A DNA stretch of 64,000 bases from Erythrobacteraceae bacterium (GCA_027489065.1 JAIYAM010000023.1:1-64000); one strand, 5' to 3'. Shown: positions 1-8,907, counted from the first letter of the stretch. Program-made: numbers and translations. Notes: generated by a model not told the origin, from the sequence alone.

Positions 1-42
1 CGGCGGAGAGGAGGAGAGAGAATCGCATCGATGAACCGTTCC

Positions 43-83
43 TGATAATCATTCGCAGGAACGCCTTTAAGAACGATTCTCAA
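43..83 (-). promoter_or_regulatory. Candidate tandem Fur-like boxes
   Basis: Read on the minus strand, TGCGAATGATTATCA (43-57) resembles the GATAAT/ATTATC core of Fur boxes. TTGAGAATCGTTCTTAA (67-83) is a second AT-rich imperfect palindrome nearby. Both are unusually AT-rich for this genome. The likely target is a leftward gene outside the window. This is inference from pattern only. Confidence 0.3.
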
Positions 84-154
84 CAACGCAAGCGGATAAA
101 TGCAGCTTTTGCGAGATAGGGATGGGGGAGGGCAAAGAGGCAGCCCGCTTCTGT

Positions 155-211
155 CGTCACCCCGCGTCAAGCACGGGGCGACGCGAGTGGCTTTGTTTGC
201 CCTGGGGCAAA
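155..211 (-). terminator. Two weak hairpins downstream of lacI
   Basis: Inverted repeat CGTCACCCCG/CGGGGCGACG (155-164, 174-183; one mismatch) and TTTGCCC/GGGCAAA (196-202, 205-211). They lie 3' of the leftward LacI gene and could end its transcript. Neither has a real T-tract, so the call is tentative. Confidence 0.3.
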
Positions 212-264
212 GGCAGCTGGCCTTGGATTGAGTAAGGAGAGGCGAACGGTGCCGACTACCCGCC

Positions 265-1308
265 TCACGCCGTCTCGCGCACCACCAGTTCGGGGGGCAA
301 GACGAGGCTCTCGGTCGTCTCGCCGCCCAATCGCCGCAGCAGCAGGTCGACGAGGCCGCGCGCGCCGGCGGCGATGTCCTGCCGCACGGTGGTTAGCGGG
401 GGGATCGTCTGGCGGGCGATCGGCAGGTCGTCGAAGCCGATCAGCTTCACGTCGTCCGGCACCGCCAGCCCCTGCGCGCGCAGCTCGGTGAGGCACAGCG
501 CGGCGAGTGTGTCAGTCGCGGCGAAGATCCCGTCGATATCGCGGCCCTGCGCCGTGAAGTGCGCGGCGAGGTGTTTTGCGATCTCCTCGCTTGCGCGATC
601 GGGGGAGAGGTGGGTGACAAGCGGCAGCACCGACGGCAGGCCCATCCGTGCCGCGACATCCTGCGCGCCGGCAAAACGTGCGGCGAATTCCATCGGGCCG
701 GTATCGCCGAGGAAAGCGAGCTTGCGCGCGCCGCCTGCGATCAGGCGCTCGGCCGCGAGCCTGCCGCCCAGCCGGTTGTCGGTGCCGACCACGCAGTGGC
801 GCTGGCCTTCCTGGTGGTTCCCCCACACCACCATCGAGCGGTAACCGTCGGCGACTTCCTCGATCCGATCGAACTGGTCGGATTGGCCGATCACGATCAC
901 CCCGTCGATCATCCCGGAACCGATGAAGCGGTCGAGCCAGTCGGCATCGTCGTCGGGCACCACGCGGCGCAGCATCAGGTCGTAGCCATGGGTGGTGAGC
1001 TCGTCGGCGAGGAAGCCGAGCAGGGTCATGAAGAAGCTGTCGGAAATCTGCTGGCGGATATCGTGGCCCAAGGGGATGACGACGCCGATCACCCCGGTCT
1101 TCTGGCGGCGCAACCCGCTCGCCATCTGGTTGGGGCGGAACCCGTGTTCACGCGCCAGCGCCTCGATCTTCTCGCGGGTCTTGGTGTTGACCAGGCTCTT
1201 GCCGGCGAGCGCGCGGGAGACCGTACCGGGCGAGACCCCGGCGAGCCGCGCAAGATCGGTGATGGTGCGCACCTGAATGCGCGCTTCCTGTTCCTCGCTC
1301 GCGGCCAT
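265..1308 (-). CDS. LacI-family repressor of the sucrose locus
   Basis: About 347 residues. An N-terminal LacI helix-turn-helix (ITDLARLAGVSPGTVSRAL, roughly residues 15-33) is followed by the hinge region and a periplasmic-binding-protein-like sugar-sensing core ending in the usual ...GFDDLPIARQTIPPLTTV... segment. The ATG at 1308 is chosen because the upstream in-frame ATG (1365) would overlap the end of the permease gene. From 1308 the spacing is 10 bases, fitting an operon with the permease. The two LacI-type palindromes at 2724-2761 are the obvious targets. By analogy with SuxR of Xanthomonas sux loci it should respond to sucrose or a derivative. The effector is inferred, the family is clear. 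Confidence 0.88.
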   Translation of the reverse strand: MAASEEQEARIQVRTITDLARLAGVSPGTVSRALAGKSLVNTKTREKIEALAREHGFRPNQMASGLRRQKTGVIGVVIPLGHDIRQQISDSFFMTLLGFLADELTTHGYDLMLRRVVPDDDADWLDRFIGSGMIDGVIVIGQSDQFDRIEEVADGYRSMVVWGNHQEGQRHCVVGTDNRLGGRLAAERLIAGGARKLAFLGDTGPMEFAARFAGAQDVAARMGLPSVLPLVTHLSPDRASEEIAKHLAAHFTAQGRDIDGIFAATDTLAALCLTELRAQGLAVPDDVKLIGFDDLPIARQTIPPLTTVRQDIAAGARGLVDLLLRRLGGETTESLVLPPELVVRETA

Positions 1309-1318
1309 TTTGCTCCGA

Positions 1319-2647
1319 TCAGCCGGTGACAAGCCCCTGTTCGCGAGGCTTGCGGTGGCCGGCATCGACCAGCAGGGTAGCCATAGCGCCCGCCAGCATC
1401 AAGATGCCTCCCAGCATCAGCACATGGCGCGGGTCGCCGCCGAGCAGCGGATGGTAGATCAGCGGCATGGTAAGTGTCTGGATCAGCATCGGTATGACGA
1501 TGAACAGGTTGAAGATCCCCATGTAGATTCCATTCCTCTCCGGCGGGATGCAGTCGGCGAGCATCACGTAGGTGTTGCCCATCATCCCCGCCCAGCCGAT
1601 GCCGATGCCGATCATCAGCACGAACAGCGCTGCCGGGGTCGTCACCCCCGGGATCAGCAACATCGCCGCGCCCGATGCGGCAAGGCACGCGGCATGGGTG
1701 GGCCGCGCGCCGAAGCGCCGGACAATCGGGATCAGAGCGAGTGCACCAAGGAAGGCGATGAAATTATAGAACGCGCCCGCCTGCTGCGCGGTCAGCGTTG
1801 CTTCCCGGAACAGCGCGCTCGTGGGATCGCTTGTGCCGTAGAGCGAGCGGCCGACTGCGAAGGTGATGTACTGCCAATAGGCGAACATCGCATACCACTG
1901 GCACAGCATCGCACCTGCCAGCTGGCGCATCGGGCGCGGCATTTCGGCAATCGCGTCGCGGATTTCGGCAAGGGTGGCGCGGGCGGTGAGGGGCTTGTCC
2001 GCAAGCTCGGCCTGCTCGGCTGCGTCCAGCGGCAGCTCGCGCACCCGCAGCACCGACCACAGGATCGTCGAGATCGACAGGATCGACCCGATCACGAAGG
2101 CGATGCGAACGATATGGGGGATGCCGTTTTCATCGAGGAGGTCGCGCGCGATGAAGGCGGTCAGCAGCGAGGGCGCTAGGTAGGACAGCGTCTGGGCAAG
2201 CCCTGTAAAGGCGCTCTGGGTCAGGAAGCCCGTCGATCGCTGATCGGGCGCGAGCCGGTCCGCCACATAGGCGCGGTAGGGCTCCATGGTGATGTTGTTG
2301 CCGGCATCGAGGATCCACAGCAGCGAGGCGGCCATCCACAGCGCGCTCGAATAGGGCATGGCGAACAAGGCGAGGCTGCAGATCACTGCGCCGATCAGGA
2401 AATAGGGCGTGCGGCGGCCGAGGCGGGTGTTGGTGCGGTCGCTCATCGCGCCGACGATCGGCTGGATGATGAGGCCGGTCATCGGCCCCGCCAGCCACAG
2501 CAGCGGCATGGTCGCCTCGTCCGCGCCGAGGAAGCCGTAGATCGGCCCCATGTTGGCCTGCTGCAATCCGAAGCTGAACTGGAGGCCGAAGAAGCCGATG
2601 TTCATCTCGATGATTCGCGCCAGCGACAGCCGCGGCTTGTGCGTCAT
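1319..2647 (-). CDS. MFS sucrose-type permease (SuxC/SUT-like)
   Basis: 442 residues, about 12 membrane segments. The order of signatures is that of the GPH/SLC45-like sugar carriers: an N-terminal NIGFFGLQFSFGLQQANMGP segment, PIVGAMSDRTNTRLGRRTPY after TM2, and a matching GMMGNTYVMLADCIPPERNG segment in the C-half. It should import sucrose or another disaccharide from the periplasm across the inner membrane, taking what the neighbouring TonB receptor delivers. The ATG at 2647 has a GGGAGA ribosome site 7-8 bases upstream. The longer frame to 2752 would run into the operator region. First gene of the leftward operon with lacI. Confidence 0.85.
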   Translation of the reverse strand: MTHKPRLSLARIIEMNIGFFGLQFSFGLQQANMGPIYGFLGADEATMPLLWLAGPMTGLIIQPIVGAMSDRTNTRLGRRTPYFLIGAVICSLALFAMPYSSALWMAASLLWILDAGNNITMEPYRAYVADRLAPDQRSTGFLTQSAFTGLAQTLSYLAPSLLTAFIARDLLDENGIPHIVRIAFVIGSILSISTILWSVLRVRELPLDAAEQAELADKPLTARATLAEIRDAIAEMPRPMRQLAGAMLCQWYAMFAYWQYITFAVGRSLYGTSDPTSALFREATLTAQQAGAFYNFIAFLGALALIPIVRRFGARPTHAACLAASGAAMLLIPGVTTPAALFVLMIGIGIGWAGMMGNTYVMLADCIPPERNGIYMGIFNLFIVIPMLIQTLTMPLIYHPLLGGDPRHVLMLGGILMLAGAMATLLVDAGHRKPREQGLVTG

Positions 2648-2723
2648 CCGGGTCTCCCAATCCTCTGCCACGCGCATGTATAGCCTGCGCTGTGGCGAAG
2701 AGGTGACATGATTCCGCGCAACA

Positions 2724-2761
2724 TGCAAACGATTGCAAGATTCCTGTTGCAAACGTTTGCA
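2724..2761. promoter_or_regulatory. Paired LacI-type operators
   Basis: TGCAAACGATTGCA (2724-2737) and the perfect palindrome TGCAAACGTTTGCA (2748-2761) have centres 24 bases apart, in the divergent promoter between the permease and the TonB receptor. The CG-centred palindrome is the classic LacI/GalR operator form. They probably let the adjacent repressor control both directions at once. Confidence 0.75.
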
Positions 2762-2822
2762 GGATGATTAGGCCATGCTGGTCAGCGCCCGCAGAAGCGC
2801 GATATGCGAGAGGAGAAGACCC

Positions 2823-5300
2823 ATGAAATTGCGTCACGCGCTTTGCGCCAGTGCGGCCCTCACGGGCCTTGTCGTCGCCGCCGCCCCCGCCTTTGCTCAG
2901 GATGCCGTCGCCCCGGCCGACGACGCGGCAGAGGTACAGGGCGACGAGATCATCGTCACGGCAGTGGCGCGCGGGCAGAACCGCATCGAAAGCTCGGTCT
3001 CGGTCAGCACCATCGGTGCCCAGACCATCGCCAACCTCGCCGCGCCCTCCTCGGCCGACCTGATCCGCCAGATCCCCGGCATCCGCTCGGAAGCCTCGGG
3101 CGGCGAGGGCAATGCCAATATCGCGGTGCGCGGTATCCCGGTCTCGACCGGCGGTGCGCGCTATATCCAGTTGCAGGAAGACGGCCTGCCGATCCTCGAA
3201 TTCGGCGACATCATCTTCGGCAATGCCGACAACTTCCTGCGCGCCGACCGCTCGGTCGCCCGCGTCGAAGCGGTGCGCGGCGGCTCGGCCTCGACCTTCG
3301 CCTCGAACGCGCCGGGCGCGGTGATCAACTTCATCTCCAAGACCGGCGAGCGCGAAGGCGGCGCCATCCAGGGTTCCGTCGGCCTCGACTTCGAATCCTA
3401 CCGCCTCGATTTCGACTACGGCGCCCCGATCGGCGAGGACCTCAGCTTCCACATCGGCGGCTTCTACCGCACCGGGGAAGGCCCGCGCGACATCGGCTAC
3501 AACGGCTATGACGGCGGCCAGATCAAGGCCAACATCACCAAGCGCTTCGACAACGGCTACATCCGCCTCACGGCCAAGTATCTCGACGACAAGACGCCGA
3601 CGATCCTGCCCCAGCCGGTGCGCGTCACCGGCACCAACGGCAACCCGAACTACCAAGCGATTGCCGGCTTCGATCCGCGCCGCGACAGCCTCTACAGCCC
3701 GTTCCTGACCCCGGCCCAGTCGCTCGACGGCAACAACAACCCGGCCTCCTACGACTTCCGCGACGGGCTTTCGGTCAAGAGCCTCGCCTTCGGGATCGAG
3801 AGCGAGATCGAGGTCGCCGATGGCTGGACGCTCACCAACCGTTTCCGCTTCGCCGACAATTCGGGGAGCTTCCAGTCGCCCTTCCCGGCCGGAGTGGATA
3901 GCGCCCAGACCATCGCCAACGGCATCGGCGGCGCGGGGTCGAGCATCGTCTTCGCCACCGGCCCTAACGCAGGCCAGACCGCCAACGCGGCCAATATCGG
4001 TGGCAACGGCCTGCTCGCCAACGTGGTGGTGTTCAACGTGCGGCTGAACAGCCTCGACAACATCACCAACGATTTCCGCGTGAACAAGGAGTTCGCCTTC
4101 GGCGGGGGCACCGCCAACTTCACCACCGGCTTCTACCTTTCGCGCCAGACCGTCGACACCGACTGGCTGTGGACCAGCCATGTCCAGACCGTGCAGGGCA
4201 ATGGCCAGTCCGTGCTGGTCGACATCCGCAATGCGGGCGGCACGCGCCTCACCCAGAACGGGCAGACCGCCTACAGCGCGAGCTTCTTCGGCGATTGCTG
4301 CCGGCGCTCCTATGACGTCGATTACAGCACCTACGCGCCCTTCGCCTCGCTTTCGGCGAACTTCGACCGTCTGACGCTCGACGCCTCGGTGCGCTACGAC
4401 TTCGGCGATGCGAGCGGCACCATCGCAGGCGCGGACACCGGCTTCGGCAACGGCATCGGCAGCTTCGATTTCGACCGCAACGGGACGATCAGCCCCGCCG
4501 AGGCGCAGACCGCCGTGATCCCGGGCAATGCGCGGCCGGTCAATTACAACTTCGACTACTTCAGCTTCTCGCTCGGCGCGAACTACCTCCTCACCGACGA
4601 TCTGGGCGTCTTCGTGCGTTACTCCCAAGGCGGGCGCCACACCGCCGACCGTTCGCTGTTCTCGCCCGCCGTCAGCACCACCGACGGCAGCCTGCCGGGC
4701 GGCGATGCCGGGGTGATCGCGCGGGTCGACCAGCTCGAGACGGGGGTGAAGTACCAATCCGGCGGGCTCGCGCTCTACGCCACCGGCTTCTATGCCAAGA
4801 CCAAGGAGACCAATGTCGAGCTTGCTCCCATCGAGCTCTTCGACAGCACCTACGAGGCCTACGGGGTGGAGCTTGAAGGCTCGTACCGCACCGGGCCCTT
4901 CACCCTCTCGGCAGGCGCGACCTGGACCGATGCCGAGATCAAGGACGCGCTCGACGCGACCACCATCGGCAACACCCCGCGGCGGCAGGCGGACCTCGTC
5001 TATCAGGCGACCGCGCAGTACGAGCAGGGGCCGTTCACCGTCGGCGCCAACGTGGTCGGCACCACCGACAGCTTCGCGCAGGACAACAACCAGCTGAAGC
5101 TGCCCGCCTACACGCAGGTCAACGCCTTCCTCGCCTTCCGCCCCATCGAGCGGGTGGAGGTCGGCCTCAACGCGACCAACCTGTTCAACGCCACCGGCTT
5201 CACCGAGGCGGAGGAAGGTTCGATCCCGGCGAACGGCTTCGTGCGCGCGCGCTCGATCGCGGGACGCACGGTGCTTGCCTCGGTGCGCTTCGACTTCTGA
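2823..5300 (+). CDS. TonB-dependent outer-membrane receptor for sucrose
   Basis: 825 residues. A signal peptide (residues 1-25, ending APAFAQ) is followed by a TonB-box-like segment near DEIIVTAVARGQ, a plug domain (about 50-190, with IRQIPGIRSE and AVINFISKTGER), and a 22-strand barrel ending in aromatic VRFDF. ATG 2823 is preceded by GAGAGGAGAAG. The upstream ATG 2775 would give a poor leader. Placement opposite a sucrose permease, behind LacI operators and ahead of GH68 and fructokinase genes, points to sucrose or fructo-oligosaccharide uptake, as for SuxA. Unusual feature: a textbook EF-hand loop (DFDRNGTISPAE, residues about 549-560, bases 4467-4502) in the barrel region, suggesting bound calcium. 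Confidence 0.9.
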   Translation: MKLRHALCASAALTGLVVAAAPAFAQDAVAPADDAAEVQGDEIIVTAVARGQNRIESSVSVSTIGAQTIANLAAPSSADLIRQIPGIRSEASGGEGNANIAVRGIPVSTGGARYIQLQEDGLPILEFGDIIFGNADNFLRADRSVARVEAVRGGSASTFASNAPGAVINFISKTGEREGGAIQGSVGLDFESYRLDFDYGAPIGEDLSFHIGGFYRTGEGPRDIGYNGYDGGQIKANITKRFDNGYIRLTAKYLDDKTPTILPQPVRVTGTNGNPNYQAIAGFDPRRDSLYSPFLTPAQSLDGNNNPASYDFRDGLSVKSLAFGIESEIEVADGWTLTNRFRFADNSGSFQSPFPAGVDSAQTIANGIGGAGSSIVFATGPNAGQTANAANIGGNGLLANVVVFNVRLNSLDNITNDFRVNKEFAFGGGTANFTTGFYLSRQTVDTDWLWTSHVQTVQGNGQSVLVDIRNAGGTRLTQNGQTAYSASFFGDCCRRSYDVDYSTYAPFASLSANFDRLTLDASVRYDFGDASGTIAGADTGFGNGIGSFDFDRNGTISPAEAQTAVIPGNARPVNYNFDYFSFSLGANYLLTDDLGVFVRYSQGGRHTADRSLFSPAVSTTDGSLPGGDAGVIARVDQLETGVKYQSGGLALYATGFYAKTKETNVELAPIELFDSTYEAYGVELEGSYRTGPFTLSAGATWTDAEIKDALDATTIGNTPRRQADLVYQATAQYEQGPFTVGANVVGTTDSFAQDNNQLKLPAYTQVNAFLAFRPIERVEVGLNATNLFNATGFTEAEEGSIPANGFVRARSIAGRTVLASVRFDF

Positions 5301-5314
5301 AGCCCACCGGGACC

Positions 5315-5359
5315 GGGGCCGACCGTCACTCCCCCCCAGCGGCCGGCCCCACCTTTTTT
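5315..5359 (+). terminator. Rho-independent terminator after the TonB receptor gene
   Basis: GGGGCCGACCG (5315-5325) pairs with CGGCCGGCCCC (5340-5350), one mismatch, 14-base loop, followed by ACC and six T (5354-5359). It sits only 15 bases before the GH68 start, so partial read-through would set a high receptor to low enzyme ratio. This is the best intrinsic terminator seen in the window. Confidence 0.7.
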
Positions 5360-5373
5360 GATGACGACGAGAC

Positions 5374-6468
5374 ATGATGATGGCCGCGATGATCAGCGCC
5401 TGGACAGCCGAACACGTGCGGCGGATCGTGCCCGGTTGCGGCGCGGGCTCGATCCCTGCGGTTTCCGAGGGTGAGCGGGCGGGCCTCGATCCGGCACGGC
5501 TCTACTGGGACATGTGGCCGGTGCAGGATGCGGGCGGCTTCCAGGCAGTGATCGCCGGGCGCGAGCTGTGGATGGCCCTGACCGCGCCCGATCGCGGCGA
5601 TCCGGCGCTGCGGCATTTCGAGGCGAAGATCCACTGGCTCGAGCGGCTGGATGGCGTCTGGCACGACCGCGGCCCGGTGCTGCCCGACTTCGACGTTCCC
5701 TACGAGCGCGAATGGGCCGGTTCGGCGCTGTTCGATGAAGGCGTGCTGACCCTCTTCTTCACCGCCGCCGGAAACGCGACGCGCGCCGGAGGCTACCGGC
5801 AGGAGCTCTGGTCCGCCGAGGCGCGGATCGGCGATGACGGTTGGCCCGCCGTGTGGTCCGAGCCAGCGCCGCTCGTCGACCACTATGGCGAGGACTACAT
5901 GCCCGCCGACGCGCACGAGGGCGCCCCCGGCGAGATCAAGGCGTTCCGCGATCCGGCCTGGTTCCGCGATCCCGCCGACGGCAGCGAATACATCGCCTTC
6001 ACCGCCTCGCTGGCAGGCTCGCCAAGCCGCTTCAACGGCGCCTTCGGCCTGGCCCGCCTCAGCCCCCCTCTTGGGTGGGTCTTGACCCCCCCTTGCCTCC
6101 ACGCAGAGGGCGTCAACAACGAGCTTGAGCGCGCCCATCTGGTGTTTCACGGGAAACATTACTACGCCTTCTGGTCGACGCAGACCGCGACCTTCGCGCC
6201 CGATCTGCGCCACGCACCGGGAGGGCTCTACGGGATGGTGGCGGACAGCATGGCAGGGCCCTGGCGCCCGCTGAACGGCACCGGACTGGTGCTGGCCAAC
6301 CCGGCGGACGCGCCCTTGCAGACCTACAGCTGGTACGTCGACGCGCATCTCAGGGTGTGCAGCTTCGTCGATGTCCTGCCCGACGGCAGCTTCGGCGGCG
6401 TCCCCGCGCCGCTCCTGCGGCTCGAGCTGGACGGCGAGCGGGCGAGCCTCGCAGGGCTCGCCGGATGA
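5374..6468 (+). CDS. GH68 sucrose-splitting enzyme (cytoplasmic beta-fructofuranosidase/levansucrase family)
   Basis: 364 residues. GH68 hallmarks in order: nucleophile Asp46 in LYWDMWP, EWAGSALF (about 113-120), transition-state stabiliser Asp193 in FRDPAWF, acid/base Glu252 in LERAHLV, then HYYAFWSTQ. There is no signal peptide, so it should act in the cytoplasm on imported sucrose, releasing glucose and fructose (or transfructosylating). It is shorter than typical exported levansucrases. Its stop overlaps the fructokinase start (ATGA), consistent with fructose being phosphorylated next. Several ATGs lie at the start (5374, 5377, 5380, 5389). 5374 is kept by default. Bases 6143-6158 within it are one mismatch from parS. 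Confidence 0.88.
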   Translation: MMMAAMISAWTAEHVRRIVPGCGAGSIPAVSEGERAGLDPARLYWDMWPVQDAGGFQAVIAGRELWMALTAPDRGDPALRHFEAKIHWLERLDGVWHDRGPVLPDFDVPYEREWAGSALFDEGVLTLFFTAAGNATRAGGYRQELWSAEARIGDDGWPAVWSEPAPLVDHYGEDYMPADAHEGAPGEIKAFRDPAWFRDPADGSEYIAFTASLAGSPSRFNGAFGLARLSPPLGWVLTPPCLHAEGVNNELERAHLVFHGKHYYAFWSTQTATFAPDLRHAPGGLYGMVADSMAGPWRPLNGTGLVLANPADAPLQTYSWYVDAHLRVCSFVDVLPDGSFGGVPAPLLRLELDGERASLAGLAG

Positions 6469-7331
6469 TGCTCGGCGGTATCGAGGCGGGGGGCACGAAG
6501 TTCGTGCTCGCCGTAGGATCCGCGCCCGGAGCGATAGCTGCGCGCCATGTCATCCCTACGCGCGATCCCGAAGTGACGCTGGCCGAGGCGGCCGAGTGGT
6601 TCGCCGCGCAAGGGACGGTGAGCGCGCTCGGGATCGGCAGTTTCGGGCCGGTGGAGCTGGACCCGAGTTCGGAGCGCTGGGGCTTCATCACCAACACGCC
6701 CAAGCCGGGCTGGGCGGATTGCGATATTGCAGGAACGCTGGGGCGGGCGCTCGGCGGGGTGCCGGTGGGCTTCGACACCGATGTGAATGCGGCGGCGCTT
6801 GCCGAACACCGGACGGCGGGCGGAGGAGGCGGGAGCCTCGCCTACCTCACCATCGGCACCGGCATCGGCGGCGGGCTGGTGCTGGAGGGCCGCCCGGTGC
6901 ACGGCATCGCCCACCCCGAGATCGGCCACATCTACCCGCGGCGTCACCCGCAGGACATGGAATTTGCAGGCATCTGCCCGCACCACGGCGACTGCCTCGA
7001 AGGCCTCGCCAGCGGCCCGGCGATCCTCGCGCGGTGGGGCAAGTCCCTCTCCGAGCTTCCGGCCGACCACCCGGGCCACGCCATCATCGCCGACTACCTG
7101 GCGCAGGCCTGCCACACGATTTTCGCCACAGTCGCGGTGGAGGAGGTCGTGATCGGCGGCGGTGTGGCGAACACCCCCGGCCTCGTCGAGCGCGTCGCCG
7201 AGCGCGCCCGCGCCCTCGACGCGGGCTATCTCCCCGGAGGCCGCCGCCACACGGTGATCCGCCCGCGCCTCGGCGGGGATTCCGGGATCGTCGGCGCAAT
7301 GCTGCTCGCCGAGGCTGCCGGAAAGGCTTGA
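6465..7331 (+). CDS. ROK-family fructokinase
   Basis: 288 residues. N-terminal phosphate loop GGIEAGGTKF (4-13), GIGSFGPVEL (56-65), catalytic Asp106 in GFDTDVNAA, second glycine loop TIGTGIGGG (129-137), and a zinc motif His155 plus CPHHGDC (Cys171, His174, Cys177) as in Bacillus ROK fructokinases. It phosphorylates fructose freed by the GH68 enzyme to fructose-6-phosphate in the cytoplasm. The start at 6465 overlaps the GH68 stop by 4 bases, so the two are translationally coupled. The longer open frame upstream is an artefact. Confidence 0.92.
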   Translation: MMLGGIEAGGTKFVLAVGSAPGAIAARHVIPTRDPEVTLAEAAEWFAAQGTVSALGIGSFGPVELDPSSERWGFITNTPKPGWADCDIAGTLGRALGGVPVGFDTDVNAAALAEHRTAGGGGGSLAYLTIGTGIGGGLVLEGRPVHGIAHPEIGHIYPRRHPQDMEFAGICPHHGDCLEGLASGPAILARWGKSLSELPADHPGHAIIADYLAQACHTIFATVAVEEVVIGGGVANTPGLVERVAERARALDAGYLPGGRRHTVIRPRLGGDSGIVGAMLLAEAAGKA

Positions 7332-7387
7332 GCCCGCCCCGCATCCCCGCAATAGATGGCGGCGGAGAGACGAGGGGAGGGCCGACA

Positions 7388-8296
7388 ATGATCCGGATGA
7401 TGCTCGGGCTGCTGGCGCTGTTTGGCCTTGCCGCGCCGCTCGCGGCGAAGGACGAGGGGCGGCTCGTCGAACTCGAGCATGTTTCCGCCACGGGGCTCCC
7501 GGAGCAGCGCATCACCGTCTGGCTGCCGCCCGGCTACGACAAGGGCGCCAAGCGCTATCCGGTGCTCTACATGCATGACGGGCACAACCTGTTCGACGTC
7601 AGGAACTCGAACTTCAACAAGATCTGGGCCGCCGACAAGGCGATGCTGGCGGCTTCCGCCAAGGGCAAGGTCGAGCCGCACATCATCGTCGGCATCTGGG
7701 CGCCGGGGTCTGACCGCTACCGGCAATATCTGCCACGCAGCATCTATGACGCGGCCCCGGCCTCTCTCAAGGCGCAGATGGACGCGGCGGCGGGCGGCGA
7801 GGTGATCTCTGCGCGCTATCTCGACTGGATCGCAGGTCCCGTCAGATTCTGGATCAACGCGCGGTTCCGCACCCGCACGACCCGCGACGACACCGCGATC
7901 ATCGGATCGAGCATGGGCGGACTGATGAGCTGCTACGCCTTCCTCGAGAAGCCGCAAGTGTTCGGCCGCGCCGGCTGCGTCAGCTCGCACTGGCCCGCGG
8001 TCGACCCGCGCCAGGTCCAAGGCGACAGCGCGGAAGTGGCGGCGCTGTGGGATGCGTGGGTAGCGGCAAGGCTCGGCCAGCCCGACGGGCGGCGGGTGTG
8101 GATGGATCACGGCACGGCGACGCTCGACCAGTATTACGCGCCCTACCAGCAGGTCATCGACGCGCGGTTCGCGGCGGCAGGCTGGCAGAAGGGCCGCGAC
8201 TGGGAAAGCCGCGTCTACGAGGGCGCCGAGCACGAGGAGAACGCCTGGGCGGCGCGGCTGCCGGAGATCTTCGGGTGGTTGCTGGCGAAGGATTAA
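7388..8296 (+). CDS. Secreted esterase of the esterase-D/enterochelin esterase-like family
   Basis: 302 residues. A signal peptide (about 1-20, ending APLAAK) precedes an alpha/beta-hydrolase core: RITVWLPPGYD (41-51), PVLYMHDGHNLFD (58-70), nucleophile elbow GSSMGG with Ser175, and a late His in YEGAEHEENAW. A strong ribosome site (GAGGGGAGG) precedes ATG 7388. The periplasmic substrate is unknown. Deacylation of esterified sugars would fit the locus but is inference. 56 bases after the fructokinase and convergent with eda, sharing bases of the stop codons. Confidence 0.8.
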   Translation: MIRMMLGLLALFGLAAPLAAKDEGRLVELEHVSATGLPEQRITVWLPPGYDKGAKRYPVLYMHDGHNLFDVRNSNFNKIWAADKAMLAASAKGKVEPHIIVGIWAPGSDRYRQYLPRSIYDAAPASLKAQMDAAAGGEVISARYLDWIAGPVRFWINARFRTRTTRDDTAIIGSSMGGLMSCYAFLEKPQVFGRAGCVSSHWPAVDPRQVQGDSAEVAALWDAWVAARLGQPDGRRVWMDHGTATLDQYYAPYQQVIDARFAAAGWQKGRDWESRVYEGAEHEENAWAARLPEIFGWLLAKD

Positions 8297-8907
8297 CGTA
8301 GCGCGAAGGCCTCTTTAGCCAACGCCTCGATCGCCGCCCTGTCCGGCGCGCCCTTGGGCGAGACCCAGCTACCGCCGACGCACAGCACCGGATCGAAGGC
8401 GAGCCATTCGGGCGCGTTCTCCAGGCTGATCCCGCCGGTCGGGCAGAAGCGCACGCTTCCGAAGGGCGCGGCGAGGGCCTTCAGGGCGGGGAGGCCGCCC
8501 GCCGCCATCGCCGGGAAGAACTTGAACCGGTCAAGCCCGAGATCGAGCCCGCGCATGATGTCGCCCGCATTGGCGATGCCGGGGAGGAAGGGCACGCCGC
8601 TGGCAATGGCCGCACGCCCGAGCGTTTCGGTGAGGCCGGGCGAGACGATGAACTCGGAGCCGGCTTCAAGCGCCGCGTCAAGATCGCGCGGATTGGTCAC
8701 GGTGCCCGCGCCGACGATCGCGCCCGGAACCTGCTTCATCGCCCGGATCGCAGCCAGCGCGGCAGGCGTGCGCAAGGTCACTTCGAGCACCCGAAGCCCG
8801 CCTGCGACCAGCGCCTCGGCGAGCGGAACGGCGTGGGCTTCGTCCTCGATGACGATCACCGGAATGACCGGCGCGGTGCGCATGATGGCGTCGATGTTCA
8901 TCGTCAT
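8293..8907 (-). CDS. eda: KDPG aldolase (2-keto-3-deoxy-6-phosphogluconate aldolase)
   Basis: 204 residues, the family's normal size. Catalytic Glu42 in LEVTLRT and Schiff-base Lys129 in DRFKFFPA are present, with GAGTV and FCPTGGIS phosphate-binding segments. It cleaves KDPG to pyruvate and glyceraldehyde-3-phosphate, the last Entner-Doudoroff step. Its start overlaps the edd stop (ATGA, 8904-8907), making it the third gene of zwf-edd-eda. Confidence 0.96.
   Translation of the reverse strand: MTMNIDAIMRTAPVIPVIVIEDEAHAVPLAEALVAGGLRVLEVTLRTPAALAAIRAMKQVPGAIVGAGTVTNPRDLDAALEAGSEFIVSPGLTETLGRAAIASGVPFLPGIANAGDIMRGLDLGLDRFKFFPAMAAGGLPALKALAAPFGSVRFCPTGGISLENAPEWLAFDPVLCVGGSWVSPKGAPDRAAIEALAKEAFALR

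Larger units (their letters stand above)
1..264. other. Non-coding left edge
   Basis: No convincing gene is visible here. The stretch holds two Fur-like boxes (about 43-83) that probably serve a gene starting left of the window, and two small hairpins (155-183 and 196-211) lying downstream of the leftward LacI gene. Short reading frames in it are high-GC shadows. Confidence 0.5.

Noticed and set aside
2130..5375. 1081-codon minus-strand open frame
   Set aside because: Antisense to the TonB receptor and permease start, with Arg/Gly/Ala/Val-rich codon-shadow composition and no motif. The plus-strand receptor explains it.
6143..6158. Second functional parS
   Set aside because: One mismatch in the inner half and fully explained by codons VFHGKH of the GH68 enzyme. 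Kept only as a note beside the true site.
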